Source: Bathynomus jamesi
Taxonomy: Eukaryota; Arthropoda; Malacostraca; Isopoda; Cirolanidae
Reading direction: 5' to 3'
NCBI GenBank assembly: GCA_023014485.1
Contig: JAJOZX010002715.1
Coordinates: forward strand, 69,501 to 133,500
Length of the DNA stretch: 64,000 nt
Part shown: positions 37,441 through 41,570 of the stretch, piece by piece
Numbering within the stretch: the stretch's first letter is position 1
How the letters are laid out: each line of letters opens with the position of its first letter
Program-made: the position numbers and the translations under genes
Notes under the pieces: model-generated
What the model was told of the DNA's origin: nothing
The model's database searches: none
Seen by the model: only the letters and a program-made list of their open reading frames with translations

Positions 37441-38215
37441 GGGAATGAACTCAGAATGGTTCCCTGAGTTTTTTTATGATACACACAGACCGTGCATGGA
37501 ATGGTCTGTGTGTATCATATATATGTATATATATGAGAGAGAGGAGAATTATTTATTAAGGTAAGAACAGCAGTACATTACATCTAAAATTATTTTGGTT
37601 TCTTTAGAATGCTTATCTTTTGTTCACATCATTATTTTGCTTGATATTATTTTTACAGACAGTTTGATCTTATTTTGAGTGATGAAACTATCCCAGAGAA
37701 GGGCGAGGCGATGGTTGGAGCTCTCACAGCTGGCGATAGACCCAGCTGGGCGGAAGCCAGAGACACGTTCTTCAAATACGGACCGAACAAAAAATCTCTG
37801 GAAACAATTGGTATTATTATTATTTTATATAAATATACTAGATTGTTGGAATGTTGGTTGACTTTTAAGTGTTAATGACCAAGAAATAGGCACTTGTTTA
37901 ATTTTTTTCTGTTTTCTGTATATATTAAGTTCAGTTTGTTCCCCAAGTGGCGTGTCCGCAGTGCTTGACGAAATATAGTTCTGTAGGTCAAACGAAGTTC
38001 TCTGAATTAAGTTTGTTTATTGTAAACTGTGTTAAGACTATTTTTCTTAATTAGAAAAGGCTGCTTTTGTGATGATTCTTGAGGATAGTATGTACGACTA
38101 TGATCCCAAAGATCCCTCCCAGTTGGATAAGTTCGCGAGAGCGATGTTGCACGGCAAAGGCTACGACAGGTGGTATGATAAGTCCTTCAATATTATCGTC
38201 ATGAAGAATGGCAGA
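2070..38215 (+). CDS. CPT1: Carnitine O-palmitoyltransferase 1, exons 1-8 (partial gene)
   Basis: Eight exons (2070-2210, 3091-3245, 4102-4214, 4355-4521, 19809-20132, 20276-20475, 37659-37810, 38055-38215) join without frameshift or stop to 1413 nt, 471 codons. The enzyme moves long-chain acyl groups from CoA to carnitine at the outer mitochondrial membrane and is the malonyl-CoA-sensitive control point of fatty-acid oxidation. Recognition rests on the start MAEAHQAVAFSF, two transmembrane segments (about residues 54-75 and 104-124), 'SYQSSLPRLPLPAL' at the head of the acyltransferase domain, '[13 protein letters not shown]', 'VPLCSAQYERTFNTTRIPG' and 'MLHGKGYDRWYDKSF'. Family members are about 770 residues, so roughly 300 C-terminal residues are missing. 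The catalytic His should be near residue 478, in the next exon, which I could not find. Every junction is GT-AG. Confidence 0.95.
2211..3090 (+). other. CPT1: CPT1 intron 1
   Basis: 880 bp, GT-AG, AT-rich, no gene recognised. It contains short self-complementary stretches such as 'aactgacttgaagtcagtt' near 2428-2446. A minus-strand open frame at 2846-3058 has no family resemblance. Confidence 0.85.
3091..3245 (+). CDS. CPT1: CPT1 exon 2, first transmembrane helix
   Basis: Encodes residues 48-98 plus two bases of codon 99. It matches the family segment 'NGIITGVYPASP...TMYAKIDPSLGII' as 'NNIRCGVFPGSL...YGYGIDPSFGIVEI'. The hydrophobic run around residues 54-75 is TM1. Acceptor 'ttatttttag' and donor GTGAGT. 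Confidence 0.93.
3246..4101 (+). other. CPT1: CPT1 intron 2, with a long hairpin at 3606-3701
   Basis: 856 bp, GT-AG (acceptor 'tctctctgtag'). AT-rich with no gene. It contains a 96-nt inverted repeat described separately. Confidence 0.9.
3606..3701 (+). other. Intronic inverted repeat with ~40-nt arms
   Basis: Arms AATTTGGCTATTTTTCTG... and ...CAGAAAAATAGCCAAATT fold back around a loop of about 14 nt, with a few mismatches and a 2-nt bulge in the middle. Size and shape resemble a pre-miRNA or the core of a tiny MITE. Sequence alone cannot separate these. Confidence 0.6.
4102..4214 (+). CDS. CPT1: CPT1 exon 3, second transmembrane helix
   Basis: Completes codon 99 and encodes 'IKEPVVKDVVCCSISGVG' followed by 'VWLGLCLLMKYSLK', TM2 at about residues 104-124. 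The donor is GTTGGT, a weak 5' splice site lacking the usual purine at +3. Frame and family alignment (exon 4 resumes with GWMYEQRG) fix it. Confidence 0.92.
4355..4521 (+). CDS. CPT1: CPT1 exon 4, start of the acyltransferase domain
   Basis: Encodes GWMYEQRGKGRK... through 'QPLLYSYQSSLPRLPLPALK'. The LP-x-LP-x-P block is the N-terminal signature region of carnitine/choline acyltransferases. Ends in phase 0 with donor GTAAGT. The next exon lies 15.3 kb downstream. Confidence 0.94.
4522..5034 (+). other. CPT1 intron 4, 5' portion with a degenerate repeat unit
   Basis: No gene. Around 4755-4800 the sequence 'ctataacttttgaaccact' with its surroundings matches the degenerate repeat units at 38.5-39.2 kb, so this is a dispersed single unit of that repeat. 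Confidence 0.5.
5043..7504 (+). mobile_element. DUF4371/ZMYM1-like hAT relic (outer element)
   Basis: Termini CAGGGCTGGATTTAGGGC and (reverse complement of right end) CAGGGCTGAACTTAAG are imperfect hAT inverted repeats. The right flank is AGTAGTAG and the left flank ends TAGTAG, which fits a degraded 8-bp duplication. The 3' half (about 6690-7172) reads, with one frameshift near 6840, as a hAT C-terminal dimerisation region: 'LNPEEIQNAVMKLNIYKDDL', then 'NVEIALRLYLVLMVTSCSG', then 'ALLSIKYDI' and 'FARCKARKVLGL'. The N-terminal catalytic part is deleted. A second hAT is nested at 5229-6690. Confidence 0.8.
5229..6690 (+). mobile_element. Nested DUF4371/P52rIPK-like hAT relic
   Basis: Termini CAGGGGCGTGTTCAATGG and GTACACGCCCCTG are inverted repeats, and TTCTC flanks both sides as a possible short target duplication. 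A C-run at 5258-5273 follows the left end. The + strand reads in pieces as the C-terminal part of a hAT transposase: 'CGKQTLHNNIDGETPESYWR', 'FVPYLDNLIAELNGRF', then 'ATTASAEKVTCALKRVK' and 'RLNALLVLLHVHKDI' (dimerisation domain), stop near 6350. Stops and frameshifts occur at about 5911 and 6040. The upstream catalytic domain is absent, so it is non-autonomous. Confidence 0.8.
7505..7526. repeat. (AGT)n microsatellite
   Basis: Seven AGT-like units immediately after the outer hAT right end. Confidence 0.85.
7740..8626. mobile_element. Palindromic (fold-back) mariner derivative, copy 1
   Basis: 887 bp flanked by TA on both sides, with ends CAGGGTGTACATAAAGTC and the near-complementary GACTTTATGTACACTCTG. 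The whole element is one inverted repeat centred near 8183 with only about 15 unpaired central bases. Each arm carries the C-terminal half of an IS630/Tc1-mariner transposase of the DUF4817-associated type: 'HYAKIVQDYLNGRFPNRWIG', 'RSPDLTPLDFFAWGF' with the third catalytic Asp, and 'ITPQMLQ..FRNAAERFELC'. The left arm reads on the - strand, the right arm on the + strand. Small indels break the right arm, and the Asp before 'GAPCH' is lost in the left arm. No N-terminal half exists, so it cannot encode active transposase. Confidence 0.92.
8700..9170 (+). mobile_element. LINE 3'-end fragment (RT C-terminal region)
   Basis: With frame changes the + strand reads 'VMSRLSYCPLSFGVDAPQL', then 'VQKVQNFAAKAAS.YGK', then 'IKSCLNRHLDN'. 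This is the segment after the RT domain of CR1/jockey-type LINEs. It is 5'-truncated and decayed. Confidence 0.65.
9171..9525. other. Probable LINE 3' UTR with a short TATG repeat
   Basis: Non-coding, AT-rich. Contains a T-run and (TA)n(TATG)n near 9281-9312. It follows the LINE C-terminal fragment directly, so may be its 3' UTR. Confidence 0.4.
9528..10919 (-). mobile_element. Pogo/Tigger-type element relic
   Basis: TA flanks both ends. Terminal repeats GAGCAAGTCCCCAGTTAACG and (reverse complement) CAAGGAGTCCCCATTTAATG resemble Tigger termini. The - strand frame around 10357-10728 reads 'NVPVSLAIVSAKAKSLYDM', then 'NLTGEAASANNNAAEKFPEE' and 'IIEEGG', the CENP-B-like DNA-binding and linker region of a Tigger transposase. 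Nothing of the DDE domain remains. A mariner MITE is nested at 9746-10319. Confidence 0.75.
9746..10319 (-). mobile_element. Mariner MITE with ~150-bp inverted repeats, nested in Tigger
   Basis: 574 bp, flanked by TA. Ends CAGGATGTCCGAGAATTATC and GATAATTCTCGGACACCCTG belong to inverted repeats of roughly 150 bp. The centre encodes on the - strand a decayed transposase C-terminus ('WSIDWMFCESLMVHISNV'-like). Confidence 0.8.
10922..11152. repeat. Interval with a 34-bp direct repeat
   Basis: 'atgtttcctataaattccaa' plus about 12 more identical bases occurs at 10929-10961 and again at 11103-11136. The intervening ~140 bp is AT-rich and non-coding. Confidence 0.55.
11511..13427 (+). pseudogene. 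I-like LINE copy A ORF1 (gag-like, CCHC zinc knuckles)
   Basis: The coding potential moves between frames. Around 12290-12460 it reads 'RCFTCQRFGHVSKKCRSCPG' followed by 'CVNCASPTHGSSCSNSPRC', successive CCHC-type knuckles that bind element RNA in the nucleocapsid-like ORF1 protein. Downstream is a long Pro/Ser-rich stretch (12470-13420), open as one 438-codon frame from 12111. (ACT)n at 11656-11687 encodes a Thr run in one frame. Frameshifts before the zinc-knuckle region show it is dead. Confidence 0.75.
13485..16135 (+). pseudogene. I-like LINE copy A ORF2, endonuclease and reverse transcriptase
   Basis: APE endonuclease start 'ISIILQWNCRGRFPNWEDF', then 'SLCLQETQLG' (catalytic Glu) and a degraded 'LLGDFNARHPLWG' near 13830-13860. 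The RT region has 'WKEAVVFPFPKPGKDPTPPL', 'NYRPIAITSCLSKLLE', motif A 'AIFFDLEKAYDTTW' and motif C 'YVDDLAIYCSG' (15284-15316). At least four frameshifts separate these blocks, so no full polyprotein can be made. The element continues after the CR1 tail. Confidence 0.8.
16136..16808 (+). mobile_element. CR1 3'-end copy inserted in I-like LINE copy A
   Basis: Starts with the last codons of CR1 ORF2 (readable as 'ASVVNS.SVNMLKNRLDRHF') and continues into a ~600-bp 3' UTR that also occurs in the full minus-strand CR1 (22762-24680) and at 40535-40890. It ends with 'cgtagatctgcag', the shared CR1 3' end. It separates RT from RNase H of the I-like LINE and is therefore a younger 5'-truncated insertion. 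Confidence 0.8.
16809..17623 (+). pseudogene. I-like LINE copy A ORF2, RNase H and C-terminal region
   Basis: 'FTDCFRSPFGV' opens the RNase H domain (first Asp). 'YSDSRSALDALSSLVSLH', spread over two frames, carries a second acidic residue, and 'FCWVPSHVGVPGNE' is the conserved late block. Then 'RIGHTRLTHDHLMTG' and a Cys/His motif 'CPPLCPCGIPLSVSHCLL'. Frameshifts at about 17000, 17090 and 17320. Confidence 0.8.
17891..18147. other. AT-rich spacer between LINE and mariner
   Basis: No gene. Contains the palindrome 'aaatcatatttaaatatgat' near 18108-18128. Confidence 0.5.
18150..19392 (+). mobile_element. Mariner (mauritiana-like) element, nearly full length but dead
   Basis: TA flanks (18148-18149 and 19393-19394) with ends CGAGGGTG and CACCCTCG. 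The length of 1243 bp is close to a typical mariner. The + strand transposase reads 'FKQRAVIEF', then 'LRDKPRSGRLVTATDESHR', 'ISKERVGHIITILGYRK', 'ARWVPRMLTAEMK', 'WVHHYDPENKR', 'PYSPDLAPCDFHLFPKL' and 'FYRDGFQKLIYRWRKC'. The first catalytic motif is changed (TGDE to TEVE), the second (HHDNARPH) is deleted, and there are stops near 18350 and 18830. Confidence 0.9.
19395..19808 (+). other. CPT1: CPT1 intron 4, 3' end
   Basis: AT-rich, no gene. An (AC)n microsatellite lies at 19659-19695. The intron ends with 'attatttcag' at 19799-19808, a good acceptor. Confidence 0.8.
19659..19695. repeat. (AC)n microsatellite
   Basis: About 18 AC units, 115 bp upstream of CPT1 exon 5. Confidence 0.95.
19809..20132 (+). 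CDS. CPT1: CPT1 exon 5, acyltransferase domain
   Basis: Encodes residues 193-300: 'YLRSVRPLLDDKDYVEMEK', '[20 protein letters not shown]', 'MVNSNFYGTDAIL' and 'ARAANVCHLAFIFRRLID'. The [13 protein letters not shown] block is nearly invariant in CPT1 proteins. Phase 0 at both ends. The donor GTAATT is followed at once by an (ATT)n repeat. Confidence 0.96.
20136..20168. repeat. (ATT)11 microsatellite at the exon 5 splice donor
   Basis: Eleven ATT units starting at intron position +4, so the repeat forms part of the 5' splice-site context of intron 5 (143 bp). Confidence 0.95.
20276..20475 (+). CDS. CPT1: CPT1 exon 6, acyltransferase domain
   Basis: Residues 301 to about 367: 'IMVQGAVPLCSAQYERTFNT', 'TRIPGIETDKLVHFSDATHI', 'VVYNAGRYFKVPCYY' and 'ELLNPRELQ'. 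Acceptor 'atatttttcag', donor GTAACA, ends in phase 2. Confidence 0.95.
20476..20880 (+). other. CPT1 intron 6, 5' portion
   Basis: No gene. Contains (GGTT)n at about 20601-20620 and AT-rich sequence up to the first recognisable hAT coding sequence. Confidence 0.5.
20881..22740 (-). mobile_element. ZBED-type hAT transposase relic
   Basis: Read on the - strand from about 22735. A BED-type zinc finger 'ECKLCKKGIRRGGKG...FSPYMKAKHM', then 'MIAMDNQPFTIVEDQGFIEL', 'LQPRYMVPRRRYFADVMLP', then after a gap 'ITSVHWFLHLLDLVVKD', 'HDVITRWNSTYLMFERL' and 'LYIISTVLDPRYKLKYM' near 21050. The order and motifs match ZBED-like hAT transposases (the RW-NSTY and LDPR-K blocks are diagnostic). An AT-rich intron-like or inserted stretch (about 21610-22010) splits it, and the C-terminal dimerisation domain is not seen. 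Termini were not found. Confidence 0.75.
23141..24458 (+). mobile_element. DUF4371/ZMYM1-like hAT, internally deleted, inside the CR1 3' UTR
   Basis: Termini CAGTGGCGTACTAAGG and (reverse complement) CAGGGGCGTACCTAAAG. Flanks AGGAAGAG (23133-23140) and ATGAAGAG (24459-24466) match at 7 of 8, an 8-bp target duplication. + strand remnants: 'MAMFECLHRFHQELEIRSKA', 'TQIFDEFSDEDDSVEIGRLR', 'WDFCESLPSLSLCLRFFL' and, after frameshifts, 'ALLSIEHEYAK' and 'IKARKQRL'. These are the pre-dimerisation and dimerisation parts. The upstream transposase core is missing. Confidence 0.85.
24905..26890 (-). pseudogene. CR1 copy A ORF2 (APE endonuclease and partial RT)
   Basis: - strand. APE start 'NNLNVFYCNARSIRNKLNEF', 'YDIVAITEMWLN' (catalytic Glu), 'RIGGSVLLYIRNSLRAIEV', 'GDNILDVVMTNDVNIVEG' and 'LGCSDHQIIRFKL' (Asp-His). 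Then RT N-terminal blocks 'LKVSKAPRPDALYPRHFKDV' and an 'NYRRISLTS' block at about 25340-25360, which jumps directly to the thumb region 'WTDKWQMQFNVDKCKVLHVG'. All palm motifs, including the YxDD/FADD box, are deleted. The C-terminal 'RMLGFIARNFGFKSKKIILP' block is intact. Confidence 0.85.
27048..27964. mobile_element. Unclassified MITE with ~32-bp TIRs and internal hairpin, inside CR1 ORF1
   Basis: Left end GGTCAATATGTTTTAAATGA and reverse complement of right end CGGTCATTATGCAGAAAATG share 'GGTCAnTATG....AATGACATGG'. AAATCTT flanks both sides (27041-27047, 27965-27971), and removing the element joins the CR1 ORF1 coding sequence. The interior has no coding similarity, carries GGTTAGGTTAA-type motifs (27520-27600), and has a long inverted repeat at about 27735-27930. 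Confidence 0.7.
27735..27930. other. Long hairpin inside the 27.0-28.0 kb MITE
   Basis: Arms of roughly 85-90 nt fold around a ~25-nt loop. The inner arms are nearly perfect: 'gtgcaaatgaacagaaata' faces 'tatttctgttcatttgcac'. Confidence 0.8.
29081..29931. mobile_element. hAT-like non-autonomous element relics
   Basis: The right end '...ccgattaatcggtacacca' followed by 'ctac' resembles hAT termini. Two ~70-bp segments (29190-29258 and 29791-29862) are inverted repeats of each other about 530 bp apart. A second terminus-like block 'cggttccggccggaac' ... 'ccgatgcatcccta' occurs near 29405-29451, suggesting a second, truncated hAT inside. No coding sequence and no clear left boundary. Confidence 0.5.
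29932..30207. other. AT-rich interval without recognised gene
   Basis: No coding similarity or inverted-repeat structure was seen. Confidence 0.4.
30208..30718. mobile_element. hAT-type MITE with 'cgattccgatt' subterminal repeats
   Basis: 511 bp. Termini TAGTGATGGGACGATACC and TAGTGATGGGACGATTAATC (right end, reverse complement). The left flank GTAATAAC and right flank GCTAATAAC fit an 8-bp duplication with one inserted base. Dense copies of 'cgattccgatt' occur at both ends. Non-coding. Confidence 0.8.
30881..31342. mobile_element. hAT-type MITE with perfect 8-bp target duplication
   Basis: 462 bp. Termini CAGTGTTGGGAGTAAC and CAGAGTTGGACACATAC (right end, reverse complement). GTAGCGGT occurs directly before (30873-30880) and after (31343-31350). 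Removing the element and one repeat restores the CR1 reading 'LVAVTESWLNT'. The interior is full of 'gtaacg' motifs and is non-coding. A related left terminus occurs at 39936. Confidence 0.92.
31389..32047. mobile_element. Unclassified fold-back insertion with 10-bp target duplication
   Basis: 659 bp between identical copies of CGTGACTTTG (31379-31388, 32048-32057), inside CR1 copy B. The ends are not inverted repeats; both carry CTGGCAACCCT in the same orientation. The interior has two ~130-bp inverted arms (about 31520-31655 and 31815-31950). The middle shares a ~60-bp stretch containing 'gattggttaggttaagtc' with the MITE at 27048-27964. No coding capacity. Confidence 0.75.
32530..33850 (+). 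pseudogene. CR1 copy B reverse transcriptase and C-terminal region
   Basis: 'PLIKIFNKSLETRIIPKDFK', 'NNYRPINLTLIVGKLLESVI', 'NSQHGFRSNRSCLTNLLEF', motif A 'VDVIYLDFKKALDTVPHRRL', a broken motif B near 33070 (frameshift in the GVPQGSVLGP block), motif C 'FADDTKLGG' (33150-33180), thumb 'NVDKCKVLHIGS' in another frame, and 'FIACNFEFKSKNIILPLYKS'. Catalytic Asp residues are visible, but frameshifts at about 33075, 33255 and 33565 kill it. Confidence 0.85.
34100..34560 (-). mobile_element. RT fragment of another non-LTR family
   Basis: The - strand reads 'AFMAFIDLEKPHDKMRSALR', then 'MYGVSSKLLNAVKSFYA' and '..ECTLL', matching the palm motif A region ('FMDLEKAYDRVDR..W..L..YGV') of a LINE family distinct from the CR1 and I-like elements here. 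It is short and decayed. Confidence 0.6.
34595..34690. repeat. (AAAT)n and (TA)n microsatellites
   Basis: Tandem AAAT units (34595-34645) grade into TA repeats that end at the left terminus of the Tigger element. Confidence 0.95.
35125..36451 (-). pseudogene. Tigger transposase (CENP-B/DDE_1 type), near full length, inactivated
   Basis: - strand from Met at about 36451: 'MSQRKDQSLAEKIATLDLIR' and 'VAKSTVCRLLKQEETLRL' (CENP-B N-terminal HTH), 'DEALNKWFSVVTARGVHVNG' and 'KATDGWVSRWKGRHAIKFKR' (second HTH), a first acidic motif 'YNADETGLFYRA' around 35925-35960, 'MNRVTVLCCANMSGNDKRKL', second motif 'LLIVENCAAHPHVK' where the usual Asp is Glu, and third motif 'TTSLLQPMDMGIIKNLK'. Frameshifts lie near 36270, 36030 and 35860. 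The D-to-E change would by itself be expected to impair catalysis. Otherwise this is one of the least decayed transposases in the window. Confidence 0.88.
36473..37186. mobile_element. hAT-type MITE nested in Tigger, perfect 8-bp duplication
   Basis: 714 bp. Termini CAGGGTTGCCAAGTCCGA and CAGGGTTGCCAACTGGTA (right end, reverse complement). TGAGCACT occurs immediately on both sides (36465-36472, 37187-37194). Subterminal 'ataccagatt/aatttggta' motifs. Non-coding. Confidence 0.93.
37389..37440. repeat. (TG)n(TA)n microsatellite
   Basis: TG then TA repeats directly beyond the Tigger right end. Confidence 0.95.
37475..37520. other. Perfect short hairpin upstream of CPT1 exon 7
   Basis: ATGATACACACAGACC and GGTCTGTGTGTATCAT are perfect 16-bp arms around an 11-nt loop, about 140 bp upstream of exon 7 in intron 6. 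Confidence 0.8.
37659..37810 (+). CDS. CPT1: CPT1 exon 7, acyltransferase domain
   Basis: Encodes 'RQFDLILSDETIPEKGEAM', 'VGALTAGDRPSWAEARDTFF' and 'KYGPNKKSLETI'. 'ALTAGDR..WA.AR..F...G.NK.SL..IE' is the conserved family block. Acceptor 'atttttacag', donor GTATTA, ends in phase 1. Confidence 0.95.
37811..38054 (+). other. CPT1: CPT1 intron 7
   Basis: 244 bp, GT-AG (acceptor 'cttaattag'), no insertion. ATT repeats lie just downstream of the donor. Confidence 0.9.
38055..38215 (+). CDS. CPT1: CPT1 exon 8, acyltransferase domain (last exon found)
   Basis: Encodes 'EKAAFVMILEDSMYDYDPKD', 'LDKFARAMLHGKGYDRWYDK' and 'SFNIIVMKNGR'. The next residues in the family are '(M)GLNAEHSWADAP' with the catalytic His, not found in this window. 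Phase 0 end, donor GTAAGT. Confidence 0.95.
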
Positions 38216-38520
38216 GTAAGTTGTTTAAAGGTGTTAAATTGGTGTTTTAGTAGGTGATTAGAGTTAAATTTGTAACATAGTCTAATTAAGTTGCTAGTTA
38301 AATCATTTAAAATAAAATTTGAGTTTAATTTGGCATAACGTAAATTTGAAATTTAAATTTCAAAGTTGATAAATTGACCTTATTTACAACCGCTTTTAAA
38401 ATGAAAAACAATCAGAAGTGAAAGATTTATTGGCAGAAGAAAACAAAACTTCTATAATATAGCTATAGGGTAGTAATAATAAAGACTAAAAACAAAATAT
38501 AGAACTTCATACAAAATTGC
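38216..38520 (+). other. CPT1 intron 8, 5' portion
   Basis: AT-rich, no gene recognised. Confidence 0.7.
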
Positions 38521-39170
38521 AGGCTCGGGCTATAACTTTTTAACCACTCAACGTAAATCGAAATCAGAGGTCAAATTAAAGGTCCATGCTGTAACTTTTG
38601 AACTGTTCTACAGGGTGTCCATAAAGTAACGCATCATAGGAACATAAGCAGTGTCTATTTGTCTCCATCAGGCCAAATATGTTGAGGAACATTCGAAGAA
38701 ACCTGCTTTTTCGTGTACGTAAACATGTTTTGAGATTGGTGGGAATCATTTCGAACAAATAAATAAAAAAATAATAACAAGATGTATTTCCCTATGATGC
38801 GTGACTTTATGGATACACTGTACATAAATTTATAAAACTTTACAGTACGCACATGGATCACCACGAGACTCGAGGTCCCTGTATCAGAAGTCAAGATTAC
38901 AAAGCGGTCAAAGGTCAAATGGAGGTCCACTCAATCTAAATTGATGAAACCACACACATATGGATCATAAGACGATGTATTTTTAGCAAGACGGGGTCCT
39001 TGCTTCATAGGTCAAATGGAGGTCCATGTCATGACTTTTGAACCGCTCAACATTAATTAATAAAACTTCACACACACACAAAATGTGTCGCGAGCAAGAC
39101 TCTGGTTCTTGTACCAAAGGTTAAGGTCACAAATGGAGGAGGGAACATTGATGTCATTCTAACATCGTTC
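38521..39170. repeat. Degenerate tandem repeat units (about 100-130 bp period)
   Basis: Recurring blocks 'gtaacttttgaactgttc' / 'gacttttgaaccgctcaac', 'tcaaatggaggtcca' and 'cacacatatggatcat' appear in the same order about four times. A related single unit is at about 4755-4800. One unit is split by the mariner MITE at 38611-38819. Confidence 0.6.
38611..38819. mobile_element. Short mariner MITE (209 bp)
   Basis: TA flanks (38609-38610, 38820-38821). Ends CAGGGTGTCCATAAAGTAAC and CAGTGTATCCATAAAGTCAC (right end, reverse complement) extend as ~30-bp inverted repeats. Non-coding. Confidence 0.88.
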
Positions 39171-39294
39171 TTGTTAATAAAATTAAAAATAAAAACAAAC
39201 AAAAATAGGACTAAAAATATTAAAAATACAATTAATGAAAATACCAATTTCAATGTTAATTGGAGCTATAGAAAAAAAAATTCATACCAAAAAG

Positions 39295-39935
39295 TTCATT
39301 GTCTAGAAGATATAAAGCCAGACTGATGAGTAGCTTGGATAATTGGATTGTCTGAGTTCTGAATTTTTTTCATTAGACTATTGAGCACGTCTTGTTACTT
39401 CCGGGAGGCTCGAGACATTGCGGTTGGCGAACATTTGCAAAGCTGAGCATCTTGGAGGTAACTTGTGCAGCGATCTAAAAGATATGTTTCGAGCAAATTT
39501 AGGTTTCTGCCAGAGCCTTTTTTATAATTAGCGCGCAGTTACTGCCCATAGATAGTGAAGAAAGTATGAAAATGTCTTTAGCTTCACTTGTACAGAATTT
39601 GAAGTTCCTTACAATCATGTTCGCTTTCGCTCAGAAACTTAGATATTGTTTTCCTGTGTCTGAGACATCACTCAAGAAGTTGGTGATAATTTGACCTAGG
39701 TACTTAAATTAATGTACTTGCTTTATTGGTTCACCTTTCATTTTGAAAATAATAACAGCTGTTTGCATTGAGTTTTCGGGATAGAATTGCATAGCCTAAG
39801 TTATAGTAACATTAAAATTGATATTGTTCTGCGAGTATAATTCGCAAATTTTTATAAGATGATACAAACCTTTAACCGAAGGACTTGTTAACACCATATC
39901 ATCGGCATAGACCAAGTTATTTATCTTCATCAGTG
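39295..39935 (-). mobile_element. APE/RT LINE fragment, same family as 41892-44520
   Basis: The - strand from 39935 reads '..NNLVYADDMVLTSPSVKG' (motif C YADD), 'HLIKICELYSQNN', 'IRNFKFCTSEAKD' and 'CALIIKKALAET', paralleling the + strand element at 43650-44400. Frameshifted and 5'-truncated. Confidence 0.8.
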
Positions 39936-40534
39936 TTGTGCGCGCTACCTCCTGAAAATAGCGGCACCACCGCTACAGCGACTCATTTGGAAAATTAGCG
40001 CGCTACCGCTACATTTGAAAAGCATTCAAAATTGGAATAATAATTCCTCAATACGCGTGTCTAATTTGCGCAAGTATTAGAAAATAACATCAATGTACAA
40101 TCGTTCAGCTCCACTCTCTCCGAGATGTGGAAACAACGCAGTCCCTCTTAAACCCCAGTCCCCCACCCTCACTCCCTCTCTTTCCTCCTCCTCCTCCTTT
40201 TAGATGTTGTCATAGTAATACTTTTATTTTTTGAAAACCAATGACAGAATAAATATATTGTTCACTGTAGTTTTGGTGGTAATGCTAGGACGACGATGTA
40301 TTTTATTCATGCATTATTCCTAAATTTAGGGAATAAAGTATTTAGGCTATTTCACAAAAGTGGATACTTTAAAAACTTTCAATCATAGGATTCTGATGTG
40401 GCCATGTTATAATTAAAGTGTGAGATAAGTTGTAGTATCGACTTTTCCTCCAGGCAATAACATTTCTGTTTAAAGTCCATGCATCATTAACGAATGATTG
40501 TCCAGAAAAAGGTCTATCCGTGGGGAGAGAATCT
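39936..40534. other. Interval with a hAT-like left terminus, otherwise unassigned
   Basis: Begins CAGTGTTGTGCGCGCTACC with repeated 'gcgctaccgctac' motifs, resembling the terminus at 30881. No matching right end found. 40140-40200 is C/T-rich. No gene. Confidence 0.4.
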
Positions 40535-40890
40535 ACAGATCTACAGAAGCTAAGGTTAACAAAGACCCTAAGATCCACTCCAAGGTTAGCCCGAGAGAAA
40601 GAGAGTAGGAGGTTAAAAGAAGAGAATAAGGGGTTAAGTAAATAGCAAAACCTATTATTCGTGGGTTAACATACATTCAGAAAAAGAGAAAGACTCACCA
40701 TCATCATCCGCCGGCCACTACCGACAGGTTGGAAAAATAGTCGAAGAGAATAGGAAAGGAGTGAAAGATGAAAAGAAGTTAAATAAGAACGCTTACAAAC
40801 CATGCAAACACAGTCTTAACTCAAAGAAACACTGTCATACCATACAAACTACAGACATGCAAGTAAAGAGAGGATGAGAAAAGAAAAAAA
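40535..40890 (-). mobile_element. CR1 3' UTR copy
   Basis: Matches, on the - strand, the terminal ~350 bp of the CR1 3' UTR at 22762-23130 and 16430-16808, including 'ccgccggccactaccgac' and the terminal 'agatctacagaagctaagg'. Heavily 5'-truncated insertion. Confidence 0.85.
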
Positions 40891-40919
40891 ATTCTTAGTA
40901 CCTGTCCCGCGACTCTCTC

Positions 40920-41510
40920 TGCTTTATTTATCGCTATCTGATTTTGTGTTTCGAATTTGCCATCATCGGTCATTATTACCCCCAGGTTGATCGCTTTCGT
41001 GCTTCCCTGTATTTCCTGTCTATCTGGAGCATAATATGCAGTCTAAGTTCCTCTTTTTTGCCATATCTCAAGAGCTGAAATTTCTCGGTGTTAAATGTCA
41101 TGATGTTGTCTTCTGACCATTTGTATACTTTGTTCGTGTCCCTCGACAAGGCCTCCACTTCATTTACATCGCTGATTTTTCTGATGATCTTTGTATCGTC
41201 TGCAAAGGATGTTACTATACTGTTGCTGTTTACTCCGCTGTCTATGTCTGTTAGCATGATAATGAATAGGAGTGAGGCCAGTACTGTCCCTTGTGGTACT
41301 GAGCTGTGTACTACCGATACTGATGATGATATACCTTGAATTTTGACGACCTGTAGACGTTCTCTGAGGAAGTTGTAGATCCATTTTCCCACTGTGATTT
41401 CGGAGCATATTTTTCTAAAATCCTCAGCGTTTTTTCGTCCAAGGTTGTTAGCATTTCTTTACTTGTTTTATTCTCTAAAACTGTTCTCCACTCTATTTGG
41501 GCCATGTGCG
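40920..41510 (-). mobile_element. Crack/CR1-group LINE fragment, copy 1
   Basis: - strand: 'MAQIEWRTVLENKTSKEML', 'KWIYNFLRERLQVVKIQG', motif B 'SSVPQGTVLASLLFIIMLTD', motif C 'SFADDTKIIRKISDVNEV' and thumb 'MTFNTEKFQLLRYGKKEELR'. The same family recurs at 58640-59790 (-) and 62690-63290 (+). The gap between the first two blocks removes the fingers and motif A. Confidence 0.85.
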
Positions 41511-41523
41511 GTCTGACTGCTTC

Positions 41524-41526
<3 letters not shown>

Positions 41527-41569
<43 letters not shown>

Positions 41570-41570
41570 T
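41527..41570. repeat. (TA)n microsatellite
   Basis: TA repeat between the Crack-like LINE and SINE-like copy 1. Confidence 0.95.
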
